Of a DNA stretch of 64,000 nt, positions 18,110 to 27,397 are shown one piece after another. This DNA is from JBFWMG01 sp050251715 (lineage in GTDB: Bacteria > Desulfobacterota > Desulfovibrionia > Desulfovibrionales > Desulfovibrionaceae): positions 148,291-212,290 of the forward strand of contig JBFWMG010000004.1 in the NCBI GenBank assembly GCA_050251715.1, read 5' to 3'. Each line of letters starts with the position of its first letter. Positions within the stretch are counted from its first letter, which is position 1. Under the pieces are notes generated by a model, which did no database searches, was not told where the DNA came from, and worked only from the letters and a program-made list of their open reading frames with translations. A program made the translations under genes and the position numbers.

Positions 18110-19648
18110 CTAATGGAGTCCGGCCATAAGGCGGCCGATGGTGTCTATCTTGTCCGGCGCGTCATGGGCCACCACGCCCACGATGCGCCCCCGGTAGATG
18201 ACCGCGATACGGTCGGCCAGTTGCACGGCCTCGTTCAGGTCGCCGGTAACGAGCAGCACGCCCGCGCGTTCGCGCGCGGCGAGCAGTTGCCGCCACACGT
18301 CCTCGATGGCGGCCACGTCGAGTCCCTGGGTGGGTTGTTCGGCCACGATGATGCGCGGTTCGCGGAAGAATTCGCGCGCCAGCACGAGTTTTTGCAGGTT
18401 ACCGCCCGACAGCTGCCGCGCCAGGGCGTCGGGGTTGCCGGGCTGGACGTTGTATGCGCGCACCAGCCGCTCGGTTTCGTCCGCCGCGTTGTCGCGCTTG
18501 AGGAACAGGGAGCGGGTGAAGCCGTGGCGGGTGGTCAGCAGCACGTTGTCCACCATGTTCAGGTTGGGCAGTGCGGCGAGTCCGCGCCGATCCTCTGGGA
18601 TGTAGGCGAGCGCCTGTTTCCAGCACGCCACGCGCGAGGGCGCGTAAAAGTCCTTCCACTCCTGCCCCAGGATGCGCACCGCGCCTTTTTCGGGACGGCG
18701 CAGGCCGCAGACCGCCTCCACCAGCTGTTTTTGGCCGTTGCCCCCCACGCCCGCCAGGGCCACGATTTCGCCTTGGCGCACGGTCAGGGCCACATCATCG
18801 AGCCCGTCGCCCGAAAGCCCTTGCACGGCCAGCACCTCGTCGCCCAGGGGCACGCGCCGGGACGCGGCGTCGCTCACGTCCAGTATCACGTCACGGCCCA
18901 CCATGCGGTTGGCCAGGGCGTGTTCGTCGGGCATGGTGTCGCGCGAGAAGGTGTCCACCACCTGGCCCTGGCGCAGGATGGCGATGTCGTCGGCCACGTC
19001 CAGCACCTCGGGCAGTTTGTGGCTGATGAAGACCATGGCCTTGCCCTGGGCGGCCATCTGCCGCATGGCCTGGAACAGCTGGCCGGTCTCGCTGGGGGTG
19101 AGCACGGCGGTGGGTTCGTCCAGGATGAGCACGCGGCTTTGGCGGTAGAGGAGCTTGAGGATTTCCACCCGCTGCTTTTCGCCCATGGACAGGGTGCGCA
19201 CCTTGGCCGCCGGATCGATGGACAGGCCGTAGGATTCGGCCAGCGCGGCCACGCGGGCGCGCATTTCGCGGGGCTTGTAGAAGAACGCGCCCACCTGGCC
19301 CAGCAGCACGTTTTGGGCCACGGTCATGGATTCCACGAGCATGAAGTGCTGGTAGATCATGCCGATGCCCGCCTCGATGGCCACCTTGGGCGACCGGAAG
19401 GCCATGGGATGGCCGTCCACGAGGATGCGGCCCGCGTCGGGCGGGTAGTGGCCGGACAGGATGTTCATGAGCGTGGACTTGCCCGCGCCGTTTTCGCCCA
19501 GCAGCGCCGTGATGCGTCCGCGCCGGAAGGTCAGGGAGATGTCGTGGTTGGCGCGCACCGGGCCAAAGGATTTGCAGATCCCTTCCAGCTGGATGATGGG
19601 CGGCGTGGCCGCGCCGTTGGGGGCGGGCATGGCGGTTGCGTCGGCCAC
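18110..19648 (-). CDS. BMP-type ABC importer, double ATPase subunit
   Basis: A 512-residue protein with two ABC domains, as in nucleoside importers of the YufO/NupO family. The first half has GENGAGKSTLMN (Walker A), LSMGEKQRVEILK and LILDEPTAVLTP; the second has the degenerate AGVGGNGQKQLVEA loop and LSGGNLQKLVLARE. It is followed in the operon by a small unknown gene and preceded by two permeases (3-bp gaps) and a BMP lipoprotein. Purine nucleosides or bases are the likely substrate because gpt heads the same gene set. Confidence 0.92.
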   Translation of the reverse strand: MADATAMPAPNGAATPPIIQLEGICKSFGPVRANHDISLTFRRGRITALLGENGAGKSTLMNILSGHYPPDAGRILVDGHPMAFRSPKVAIEAGIGMIYQHFMLVESMTVAQNVLLGQVGAFFYKPREMRARVAALAESYGLSIDPAAKVRTLSMGEKQRVEILKLLYRQSRVLILDEPTAVLTPSETGQLFQAMRQMAAQGKAMVFISHKLPEVLDVADDIAILRQGQVVDTFSRDTMPDEHALANRMVGRDVILDVSDAASRRVPLGDEVLAVQGLSGDGLDDVALTVRQGEIVALAGVGGNGQKQLVEAVCGLRRPEKGAVRILGQEWKDFYAPSRVACWKQALAYIPEDRRGLAALPNLNMVDNVLLTTRHGFTRSLFLKRDNAADETERLVRAYNVQPGNPDALARQLSGGNLQKLVLAREFFREPRIIVAEQPTQGLDVAAIEDVWRQLLAARERAGVLLVTGDLNEAVQLADRIAVIYRGRIVGVVAHDAPDKIDTIGRLMAGLH

Positions 19649-19651
19649 GGC

Positions 19652-20572
19652 CTAGTCCTCCGGCTCGATGTTCACGCCGAGTGCGGCGGGCGCGTCCATG
19701 TTGGTGCCCTTGAGCGAGGAGATGAGCAGCACCAGGATGGTGAGGACATAGGGCAGCATGAGCAGCAGCGACGAGGGCAGGTTTGCCCCCATGGCCTGCA
19801 CGCGCAGCTGGAAGGCCATGACGCCGCCAAAGAGATAGGCGCCGAACACGGCGCGGCCCGGCCGCCAGAACGCGAAGATGACCAGGGCCACGGCGATCCA
19901 GCCGCGTCCGGCGGTCATGCCCGTGGTCCACAGGTGGGTGTAGGCCAGCGACAGGTACGCGCCGCCCAGGCCGACCAGGAAGCCGCCCGCCAGCACGCCT
20001 ATCCAGCGCAGCCGGGACGGGTTGAGGCCCGCCGACGCGGTTGCGCCGGGGTGTTCGCCCGCCGCGCGCAGCGACAGGCCGTGGCTGGTGCGGTGCAGGT
20101 AGAGCCACAGCAGCACGGGCAGCAGGTAGGAGACGTAGACCAGCGCGTCCTGGCGGAAAAAGATGGGGCCAAGGGCGGGGATGTCGGCCAGCAGCGGCAC
20201 GGGCAGCGGACCGAAGCCCGGCGCGGTGCGGCCCACAAAGGGCGTGCCCAGGTAGTCGGCGAATCCCACGCCGAAGATGGTGAGCGCAAGGCCGGACACC
20301 ACCTGGTTGCCCCGGAACACAAGGCAGACAAGGCCGTGCACCGCGCCCAGCAGCGCGGCGGCGCATCCGGCGCACACGAAGCCGAGCCAGGGCGAGCCTG
20401 TGGCCGCCGTGACCACGAAGGCGGTGAGCGCGCCCACGAGCATCATGCCTTCCACGCCCAGGTTGAGCACCCCGGCGCGCTCGGTGACCGTCTCGCCCAG
20501 GGTGGCGAACAGGATGGGCGTGCCGGACTGCACCGTGGCCGCGAGCAGGGGAACGATCATGTCGCCGAGCAT
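19652..20572 (-). CDS. BMP-type ABC importer, permease subunit 2
   Basis: A 306-residue BPD_transp_2 family permease (YufQ/NupQ type) with 8-9 hydrophobic helices. Visible family signatures are GETVTERAGVLNLGVEGMML near the N-terminus and GLSLRAAGEHPGATASAGLN, the ATPase coupling loop. Start and stop are each 3 bp from the flanking transporter genes, so it is translated with them. Confidence 0.92.
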   Translation of the reverse strand: MLGDMIVPLLAATVQSGTPILFATLGETVTERAGVLNLGVEGMMLVGALTAFVVTAATGSPWLGFVCAGCAAALLGAVHGLVCLVFRGNQVVSGLALTIFGVGFADYLGTPFVGRTAPGFGPLPVPLLADIPALGPIFFRQDALVYVSYLLPVLLWLYLHRTSHGLSLRAAGEHPGATASAGLNPSRLRWIGVLAGGFLVGLGGAYLSLAYTHLWTTGMTAGRGWIAVALVIFAFWRPGRAVFGAYLFGGVMAFQLRVQAMGANLPSSLLLMLPYVLTILVLLISSLKGTNMDAPAALGVNIEPED

Positions 20573-20575
20573 GGC

Positions 20576-21634
20576 CTAGTCCTTCCGCCTGCGGATGGCG
20601 TAGCCTTGGAAGAATTGCCCGGCCAGCACCGACAGGAGGATGCTGCCCTCCATGATGCCGCCGAACGCCGCCGGAACCTGCAATTCGAGTTGCAAATTCT
20701 CCACGCCCACGCGGAATCCGGCCAGCAGGATGGAGAAGACCGCGATGGACGAGATGCGCAGCCGCGCCAGCCACGCCACCACGATGGCGGTGTAGCCGTA
20801 GCCCGCGATGATGCTGGGTTGCAGGCGGCCCAGGGTTGCCGACGCCTCCAGGCATCCGGCCCAGCCCGCCAATGCGCCGCACAGCCCCATGACCAGCATG
20901 ACCAAAAAGCCGTAGGGCATGTGGGCGTAGCGCGCCGCGCGCGGCCCCTCGCCGCCCGCCTGGAGCTCGAAGCCCAGCCGGGTGCGGTGCAGGAATACCC
21001 ATAGCGCCAGGGCGACCACGGCGCACAGCACGAGCCCCCAATGCACCTGCCCGAACAGCGGCCCCACCACGGCCGCATCCGCGAACTGGGGGGTCATGGG
21101 AAAGCCGAAGCCGACCGGATCCTTCCACACGCCGTACACGAAGTACTGCATGAGCAGGATGCCGATATAATTGAGCATAAGCGTGGAAATGATCTCGTTG
21201 ACGCGCAGGCGGAGCTTGAGCAGGGCCGGGATGAGCGCCCACACGCCGCCGGTCACGGCGGCGGCCGCGAACATGGCCGGGAGCATGGCCCAGGCCGGAA
21301 GCCCCGGGAAGGTGAGCGCCACCCACGTCGCGCCCACGGCGCCCAGCACGAACTGGCCCTCGGCTCCGATGTTCCACACCTGCATGCGGAACGCCACGCC
21401 CACGCCAAGGGAGCACAAAAAGATGGGGATGGCCTTGAGGATGGTGTCCTCAAGGGCGTAGCCGTGGGCGAACGCGCCGTCCCAGATGAGGGAGATGCCG
21501 TGCAGCGCGGGCTTGCCCTGCACGGCCAGCAGGGCCGCGCTGACCGCCAGCGAAAAGACGATGGCGCCCGCAAAAATGACGTAGGCGCTGCTCCGGGTTG
21601 GCTCCTGCCGCTTGACCGCCCGCAAACCGAACAT
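20576..21634 (-). CDS. BMP-type ABC importer, permease subunit 1
   Basis: A 352-residue permease (YufP/NupP type) with the coupling-loop signature LGFELQAGGEGPRAARYAHM and many hydrophobic helices. I place the start at 21634 (MFGLRAVK), where AAGGACATCG precedes the ATG; an upstream extension to 21688 would translate the intergenic hairpin region. It lies downstream of the BMP lipoprotein gene after a strong hairpin. Confidence 0.9.
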   Translation of the reverse strand: MFGLRAVKRQEPTRSSAYVIFAGAIVFSLAVSAALLAVQGKPALHGISLIWDGAFAHGYALEDTILKAIPIFLCSLGVGVAFRMQVWNIGAEGQFVLGAVGATWVALTFPGLPAWAMLPAMFAAAAVTGGVWALIPALLKLRLRVNEIISTLMLNYIGILLMQYFVYGVWKDPVGFGFPMTPQFADAAVVGPLFGQVHWGLVLCAVVALALWVFLHRTRLGFELQAGGEGPRAARYAHMPYGFLVMLVMGLCGALAGWAGCLEASATLGRLQPSIIAGYGYTAIVVAWLARLRISSIAVFSILLAGFRVGVENLQLELQVPAAFGGIMEGSILLSVLAGQFFQGYAIRRRKD

Positions 21635-21669
21635 CGATGTCCTTGGGAAAGAAGAACGTTGCAAACATG

Positions 21670-21708
21670 CGGCGGACCGCTCCCGCACGATGCGGGAGCG
21701 GTCCGCCG
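21670..21708 (-). promoter_or_regulatory. Intergenic stem-loop between binding-protein and permease genes
   Basis: Perfect 18-bp inverted repeat (arms start CGGCGGACCGCTCCCGCA) with a 3-base loop and no T run. Such stems after the binding-protein gene usually protect its mRNA and keep it in excess over the membrane components. Confidence 0.75.
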
Positions 21709-21726
21709 CGAAAGTGCGCTATTGGC

Positions 21727-22878
21727 CTACTGGGTGCTGCCCACCACGCCTTCCACGAACCAGGTCATGCCGAGCAGGTCGCCGTCGGGAGCGACGGTGC
21801 CCTCGGCGATCTTGACCTCGCCCTTCTGGTCCTTGATGGGACCGGCAAAGACCTTGAGGCTGCCGTCGATGATGGCGGCCTTGGCGGCGTTCACCTTGTC
21901 CTGCACGTCCTGCGGCACCATGGGGCCGAAGGGAGCGAGGTCCACGATGCCCTTGTCCAGCCCCCACCAGGAGGCTTCGCTCTTCCAGGTGCCGGCCTTG
22001 ATCTGCTCGATCACGTCCTTGTAGAACACGGCCCAGTTCCAGACGGGCGCGGTCAGGTGCGCCTTGGGCGCAAAGGCGCTCATGTCGGAGTTGTAGCCGA
22101 TGGAGTAGACGCCCTTTTCCTGCGCCGCTTCCTGCGGGCCGGGGGAGTCCTGATGCTGGGCGATGACGTCCGCGCCCACGTCGAGCAGGCTCTTGGCGGC
22201 TTCCTTTTCCGTGGCCGGGTCATACCAGGTCTTGGTCCACACCACGCGCACCTCGGCCTTGGGGTTCACGCTGCGCGCGCCCAGGGTGAAGGCGTTGATG
22301 CCGCGGATGACTTCCGGAATGGGGAAGGCGGCCGCGTAGCCCAGGATGTTGGACTTGGTCATGGCGCCCGCCACCATGCCCGACAGATACCGGGCCTCGT
22401 ACATGCGGCCAAAATAGTTGCCCATGTTCGGCGCGGTCTTGTAGCCGGAGCAGTGCAGGAATTTGACGTCCGGGAACTCGCCCGCCACCTTGAGCGTGGG
22501 ATCCATGTAGCCGAAGCTGGTGGTGAAGATCACGTCATAGCCCTTGCGCGCCATGTTGGTGATGACGCGCTCGGCGTCCGGTCCCTCGGGCACGGACTCC
22601 ACGAACGACGTGTGCACGCCGTCCATGGCCTCGATGGCCTTGCGGCCCAGGTCGTGGGCAAAGGACCAGCCCGCGTCGCCCACGGGGCCGACGTAGATGA
22701 AGCCGACCTGCAACTCCTTGGCCGCAGGAGCCGGGGCCGGAGCCTCGGCCTGCTTTTCGACCGCCGGAGCGGGTTCGGGGGCTTTTTCAGCCTTCTTCTC
22801 GGGGGCTTCCGAGGAACAGGCCGCCAATAGCAGCGCCATGACGACGGTAAGAACGATTTTGAGCATGGATGGACGCAT
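21727..22878 (-). CDS. BMP-family substrate-binding lipoprotein
   Basis: A 383-residue periplasmic lipoprotein that binds nucleosides or related ligands for the ABC importer. A signal peptide ends in the lipobox LLLAACSS (Cys near residue 21), then an unusual Ala/Pro/Glu-rich linker of ~30 residues precedes the PBP1_BMP domain (KELQVGFIYVGPVGDAGWSFAHD and later GADVIAQHQDSPGPQEAA). Trp and Asp at these positions match BMP ligand pockets. Start 22878 has GGGAG six bases upstream. It is transcribed with gpt upstream and the permeases downstream. Confidence 0.92.
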   Translation of the reverse strand: MRPSMLKIVLTVVMALLLAACSSEAPEKKAEKAPEPAPAVEKQAEAPAPAPAAKELQVGFIYVGPVGDAGWSFAHDLGRKAIEAMDGVHTSFVESVPEGPDAERVITNMARKGYDVIFTTSFGYMDPTLKVAGEFPDVKFLHCSGYKTAPNMGNYFGRMYEARYLSGMVAGAMTKSNILGYAAAFPIPEVIRGINAFTLGARSVNPKAEVRVVWTKTWYDPATEKEAAKSLLDVGADVIAQHQDSPGPQEAAQEKGVYSIGYNSDMSAFAPKAHLTAPVWNWAVFYKDVIEQIKAGTWKSEASWWGLDKGIVDLAPFGPMVPQDVQDKVNAAKAAIIDGSLKVFAGPIKDQKGEVKIAEGTVAPDGDLLGMTWFVEGVVGSTQ

Positions 22879-23008
22879 CGCGCAACTCCCTATGTCTGCC
22901 GTGATGGTTGATGGTTCGTGCCTTGCCATATACGTGGGGGAAAGCACGCCGCCCCCCCGTGACCTCATGCCGTAAACATCCGCCCGCAAGCCGTGTTCCA
23001 ACAGCCCG

Positions 23009-23536
23009 CTACGCGGTATCCTCGCCGTTGCCGTCGCGCATGGCGGCGATGGGTTCCACAAACCTGGCTTCCATGTCCCAGGGGAACAGGATCCAGGTGT
23101 CCTGGCTGACCTCGGTGATGAAGGTGTCCACAAGCGGCCTGCCCGCGGGCTTGGCGTACACCGTGGCGAAATGGGATTTTGGGAGCAGGTCGCGCACCAT
23201 GCGGGCGGTCTTGCCCGTGTCCACCAGATCGTCGATGAGCAGCCACCCTTCGCCGTTGCCGGGCGAGAACCCCGAGGCGTCGGAGCCGGGATATTTGAGC
23301 ACGCCCGCCTCGCCCTGTTCCTTCCAGGCGTAGCTGGCCACGCAGATGGTGTCCACCACGCGCAGTTCGAGTTCGCGGGCGATGATGGCGGCGGGCACAA
23401 GGCCGCCGCGCGTGATGGCCACGATGCCCTTGAACGGCCCCTGTTCCACCAGCCGCCACGCCAGGGCTTTGGAATCCCTGTGCAACTGCTCCCACGAAAC
23501 GGGATACATCTTCTTGTAACGATCTGACTTGGCCAC
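23009..23536 (-). CDS. gpt: Xanthine-guanine phosphoribosyltransferase
   Basis: Converts xanthine or guanine with PRPP to XMP or GMP. The 175-residue protein has the PRPP-binding loop WLLIDDLVDTGKTARMV near residue 100 and AITRGGLVPAAIIAREL near residue 40, matching E. coli Gpt more than Hpt. It lies 130 bp upstream of the BMP lipoprotein gene on the same strand, which ties the importer to purine salvage. No purine riboswitch is recognisable before it. Confidence 0.9.
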   Translation of the reverse strand: MAKSDRYKKMYPVSWEQLHRDSKALAWRLVEQGPFKGIVAITRGGLVPAAIIARELELRVVDTICVASYAWKEQGEAGVLKYPGSDASGFSPGNGEGWLLIDDLVDTGKTARMVRDLLPKSHFATVYAKPAGRPLVDTFITEVSQDTWILFPWDMEARFVEPIAAMRDGNGEDTA

Positions 23537-23578
23537 GGTCGCTCCATCCCGCCCTGTGGGCGTCCATAAAACAACGGC

Positions 23579-23600
23579 GCGCCGGATGCCTTTCCGGCGC
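23579..23600 (-). promoter_or_regulatory. Small hairpin in the gpt leader
   Basis: GCGCCGGA / TCCGGCGC stem with a 6-base loop, about 40 bp upstream of the gpt start codon. It may affect the leader transcript; no known riboswitch fold is recognised. Confidence 0.3.
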
Positions 23601-23846
23601 TATGGGGACAATTCCCTGATACCCGCCACATGTCAAGCCACACGGCAACCGTTGCCGGACAAGGGTTTTCCGCCCTCAACAGCCGGGACACAGCCCCCTT
23701 TGGCGCACCGCACGCAGCCCCCACGCAGCCCCCATGCCGCCAGAGGCGAAGCGCGGTGCTTACAGCCAACCCGGTCCATGGTCAACCATCCCTTGACGGC
23801 GCGGCGGAAAGGATCGACCATGACGGGGCAACCGGAGAACCATGCC

Positions 23847-24635
23847 ATGCCGACCCCCCTTGTGCCCCGCCGCATCCCATGCGCCGCGCTGCTCGCGCGG
23901 GTGCTGCTCGCGCTGGCCCTGCTGGCGGCCGGCTGCGCCGCCGCACGCCCCGCCGCAGCCCCCCCTGCGCCGCACCAGGCCATTGCCCGCGACGCGGCGC
24001 GCGCCCTGGCCGACATGACCGCCCAGGGGCGTTTTGCCCCGCTGCGCGACACCCTGGCCACAGCGCGGGGCGTCATGATCTTTCCCACCGTGGCCAAGGC
24101 GGGCTGGATATTTGGCGCCACCGGCGGCGCGGGCGTGCTGCTGGCCCGCGACGAGTCGGGCTTCTGGAGCGCCCCGGCCTATTACGCCATGGGCGACGCC
24201 AGCCTGGGCGTGCAGTTCGGGCTGCGCCGCGCCGCCGTGGTGCTGGTGTTCGCCACACCCGCGAGCCTGGACCACGCCATGCGCGGCAGGCTCGACTTCG
24301 GGGCGGCGGTCGAGGCCGCCGCATGGGATTGGGACACGCGCGACGAGGCGTCGGCCCGCGCCGCGAGCACGGATCCGCTCTGCTTCATCGATGTGGACGG
24401 ATTTTTCGCGGGAACCGCCCTGCGCCTGGGCGGCATCATGCCCCGCCACGACGTGAACGAGGCGGCCTATGGCCCCGGCGCCACGCCCGAGGCGATCCTC
24501 ACCGCCCGCACCCTGGGCCGTCCCGCCTCCACCCTGGCCGAGGCGCTGGGCCAGGAGCCGGACAACACGCCGCCCGAGGCTGGGGTCACTCCGTCCGGCG
24601 GGCAGCCCCAGGCCGCACCACAAGCAGCACAATAG
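23847..24635 (+). CDS. SYLF-domain (Ysc84-like) lipoprotein
   Basis: A 262-residue putative outer-membrane or periplasmic lipoprotein. The N-terminus MPTPLVPRR precedes a hydrophobic stretch and the lipobox LLAAGC; the rest matches the lipid-binding SYLF domain (RGVMIFPTVAKAGWIFGATGG, then SLGVQFG). ATG 23847 follows GGAGA by 9 bases; ATG 23820 after AAAGGA is an alternative that adds nine residues. The 3' end overlaps the convergent MFS gene by 50 bp. Bacterial SYLF proteins have no settled function. Confidence 0.8.
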   Translation: MPTPLVPRRIPCAALLARVLLALALLAAGCAAARPAAAPPAPHQAIARDAARALADMTAQGRFAPLRDTLATARGVMIFPTVAKAGWIFGATGGAGVLLARDESGFWSAPAYYAMGDASLGVQFGLRRAAVVLVFATPASLDHAMRGRLDFGAAVEAAAWDWDTRDEASARAASTDPLCFIDVDGFFAGTALRLGGIMPRHDVNEAAYGPGATPEAILTARTLGRPASTLAEALGQEPDNTPPEAGVTPSGGQPQAAPQAAQ

Positions 24636-25767
24636 CCAGGGCCACGCCCACCACACAGGCCATGCCGCCCACAAAGGCGTTCCAGCCATACCTGTCGAAC
24701 AGGAAACCGGGCAGGTACGAGCCCATGGCGCCGCCCGTGTAATAAAAGGACAGGTAGAGCCCGTTGACCACGCCCTTGCCCATGCCGTGGCGCGCGGCCA
24801 GGTTGTTCAGGTAGCCCGGCGCGGTGGAATGCACCGAAAACATGCCCGCGCAGAACAGGAACATGGCGCAGAACAGCACCCACACCGACGGGATGAAGAA
24901 CAATCCCACCGCTCCCAGATAGCAGAACAGCCCCACGGCCATGGCGCGTATCTCGCCGCCCAGGGCACGGCTTATGCGCACCGAGAACAGCGACACCACA
25001 ATGCCCATGAGATAGCCGGAATACATGAGCCCGATGCGGAACTCGCTGGCCGTGCCCCCGGTCGCGCCCCACAGCGCCGTGAGCCGGAACGGCAGAAAGC
25101 TGAGCATGCCCGCGAACACGAAGAAACAGCAGAAGATGGTGCCATAGAGCGGCAGGAACGCCGGGTGGACCGCCACAGCAAGGCCGTCGCGCAGGCGCAG
25201 CCGCTGCCCGGCCACGGGCCGCGCCGGGGCGGCCAGCCATATGGTGGACACCGCCGCGGCGAACAGCAGCGCGCCGGTGGCCACAAAGGCCATGCGCCAG
25301 CCGTGGTGCGTGGACACGAAGCCGTTGATCGCCCTGGCGGAAAAGCCGCCGAAGATGGTGGCCGCGATGTAGAAGGACATGACGCGCCGCAAGGCCTGTC
25401 CCTCGCACGAGGCCGCGATGGAGGTCATGAGCGCGGTGAACACCGCCGGGATGAGCATGCCCTGGCACAGCCGCACGGCCAGCAGCACGGCAAAGGAGTG
25501 CACCTGGGCAATGGCCAGCGCCGTGCCCGCCAAGGCCGCCAGGGCCACGGCCAGCATCGTCCGCACCGCAACCCGTTCGAGCAGGAAGCCGTAGAGTATG
25601 GGCGCAAAGCCCATGGGCAGCAGCGTGAGGGTGATGCACAGCGACGCCGTGGACGGCGCCACCCCGAACTCCAGCTGCAGCACATGCAACAACGGCTGCG
25701 GGCCGTACAGGGCGCAAAACGCGGCGAGCGTGGCGAACACAATGACGGCGAGATGGCGCGGGCGCAT
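24586..25767 (-). CDS. Major facilitator superfamily transporter
   Basis: A 393-residue MFS protein with about 12 hydrophobic helices. The N-terminal layout (LLPMGFAPILYGFLLERVAVRTML, with Arg after helix 2) and VRLCQGMLIPAVFTALMT resemble the YnfM/arabinose-efflux type of drug and metabolite exporters. Substrate unknown. Its 3' end overlaps the convergent SYLF gene, so the two transcripts collide. Confidence 0.85.
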   Translation of the reverse strand: MRPRHLAVIVFATLAAFCALYGPQPLLHVLQLEFGVAPSTASLCITLTLLPMGFAPILYGFLLERVAVRTMLAVALAALAGTALAIAQVHSFAVLLAVRLCQGMLIPAVFTALMTSIAASCEGQALRRVMSFYIAATIFGGFSARAINGFVSTHHGWRMAFVATGALLFAAAVSTIWLAAPARPVAGQRLRLRDGLAVAVHPAFLPLYGTIFCCFFVFAGMLSFLPFRLTALWGATGGTASEFRIGLMYSGYLMGIVVSLFSVRISRALGGEIRAMAVGLFCYLGAVGLFFIPSVWVLFCAMFLFCAGMFSVHSTAPGYLNNLAARHGMGKGVVNGLYLSFYYTGGAMGSYLPGFLFDRYGWNAFVGGMACVVGVALAIVLLVVRPGAARRTE

Positions 25768-25949
25768 GGGGACTCCTGACGGCGGCGTATTTTTTTGATA
25801 CGCTCAACATGCTGTTTTGTTAAGAAGAAAAAGCCGGAGCATCCGTATTGATCCTGGTTTTCAATGACGCCCCTTGCTTTTTCGGCCCAACATGCTACGC
25901 CTTGCCTAAACAGGGTCGTAACCCCGCAACCTGTAACGGTAAATAGAGC

Positions 25950-26303
25950 ATGGCAACGTACCTTTTCTCCTTGCGCTCCTCCCTCCGGGCCACAGTACGC
26001 ACCTCCCTCACGGCCACGGTACGCATCGCCCTCACCGCCACGGCCTGCTGCCTGGCACTGTGCGCGGCCGCCCTGCCCGCCCAGGCGGGCGCCGTGGTCA
26101 ATACGGACAAGACGGCCTATGACTACGCCGTATATTGGGACGACCTCGGCCCCATTGAAAAGGGCTCCATCGCGCCGGGCCAAACCCTGGAACTCAAGCC
26201 CAAGGCGGGCATCGTGGAGCTGGTGGGGCAGCACGACAACATCTACATCCATCCGGACGAGACCGTGACCATCGTCAACGGCATCCTGCAAGCCAAGCCC
26301 TGA
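25950..26303 (+). CDS. Small secreted protein of unknown function
   Basis: A 117-residue protein with a long N-terminal signal region (hydrophobic TACCLALCAAALPAQA, predicted cleavage after AQA near residue 46) and a ~70-residue mature domain with NTDKTAYDYAVYW and ETVTIVNG. I do not recognise the family. It lies 8 bp before the CDF metal transporter and could be a periplasmic partner, although nothing in the sequence shows metal binding. Confidence 0.65.
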   Translation: MATYLFSLRSSLRATVRTSLTATVRIALTATACCLALCAAALPAQAGAVVNTDKTAYDYAVYWDDLGPIEKGSIAPGQTLELKPKAGIVELVGQHDNIYIHPDETVTIVNGILQAKP

Positions 26304-26311
26304 CCACCCCC

Positions 26312-27235
26312 ATGTCCGCAACAGCCACCGACGCCAGATCCCAACGCCCCGACGCCACCCGCGAGGTCACCTTTGTGACCGCCGTGGGTCTTGGCTGCAA
26401 CCTCGTGCTGTCCGCCGCCAAGTTCGCGGCGGGCGTGCTGGGCCACAGCCAGGCCATGGTGGCCGACGCCGTGCACAGCCTGTCCGACATGGTCACCGAT
26501 CTGGTCATCATCGTCTGCGCCCGCTACTGGTCCAAACCCGCCGACGCCAGCCACCCCTATGGCCATCAGCGGATCGAAACCCTGGTGACGCTGTGCATCG
26601 GCGCGGCGCTCGCCTCCGTGGCCGTGGGGCTGTCCTATGACGCCCTGGTCAGTCTGGACGGCGCGCCGCGCCCCATACCCAAAGGCATTGCCTGCGGCGC
26701 GGCCCTGGTCTCCATCGTGGTCAAGGAATGGCTCTACCGCTGGACCGTGGCCGTGGGCAGGCGCGTGCATTCGCGGGCCGTGGTGGCCAACGCCCACCAC
26801 CACCGTTCCGACGCCCTGAGTTCCATCCCGGTGGCCGCGGCCACGGGCATCGCCGCCTTTGTGCCCGGCTGGTCCATGCTCGACCCTGTGGGCGCGGTGG
26901 TGGTCAGCATCTTCATCCTCAAGACCGCCTGGGACGTGGCGGGACCGGCCCTGCACGAGCTGATGGACCGGGGCGCGACACCGGAGCGCATCGCCCGCAT
27001 CACCGCCCTGGCCGAGTCCGTGGCGGGCGTGCGCGACGTGCATGCGGTGCGCAGCCGCTACCAGGGCGAAGGCCTGCACCTGGACATGCACGTGGAGGTC
27101 GACCCCCTCATCTCCGTGCACGACGGCCACCTGATTGCGGAAATGGTCAAGGAATGCCTGCTGGACGAGACGGACATAGAGGACGTGGTTGTGCATATCG
27201 AACCCCATGGTGAAATGGACGGCGCGCGAGCATGA
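26312..27235 (+). CDS. Cation diffusion facilitator metal exporter
   Basis: A 307-residue CDF protein with six hydrophobic helices and a C-terminal cytoplasmic domain. The transport site reads HSLSD in helix 2 and HHRSD in helix 5, an HD/HD arrangement that usually favours Zn(II) over Fe or Mn. The C-terminal half has GVRDVHAVRSRYQGEGLHLDMHVEVD. It probably exports zinc or a similar divalent metal by proton antiport. It is linked to the small secreted protein upstream (8-bp gap). Confidence 0.88.
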   Translation: MSATATDARSQRPDATREVTFVTAVGLGCNLVLSAAKFAAGVLGHSQAMVADAVHSLSDMVTDLVIIVCARYWSKPADASHPYGHQRIETLVTLCIGAALASVAVGLSYDALVSLDGAPRPIPKGIACGAALVSIVVKEWLYRWTVAVGRRVHSRAVVANAHHHRSDALSSIPVAAATGIAAFVPGWSMLDPVGAVVVSIFILKTAWDVAGPALHELMDRGATPERIARITALAESVAGVRDVHAVRSRYQGEGLHLDMHVEVDPLISVHDGHLIAEMVKECLLDETDIEDVVVHIEPHGEMDGARA

Positions 27236-27397
27236 CACACGGTCGCCCAGGCCCAAGCGGCCTGTGCGACCCAGGTGGACGAAGCGGTTTTCGCCCACCT
27301 GCGCTTCATGGACACACAAGGCGGCGCACAACGCGCCGCGCCATGACGACGCGTATCCGCTGTTGTTTGCAACACCCTGACACCGAGGTTCACACAC

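Noticed and set aside
17858..21004. 1048-residue plus-strand open frame
   Set aside because: Antisense to the BMP ABC transporter genes; His/Gly/Arg-rich composition produced by GC-rich third positions.
23537..23640. Possible purine riboswitch before gpt
   Set aside because: Only one short GCGCCGGA hairpin is visible; the conserved purine aptamer core is not recognisable.
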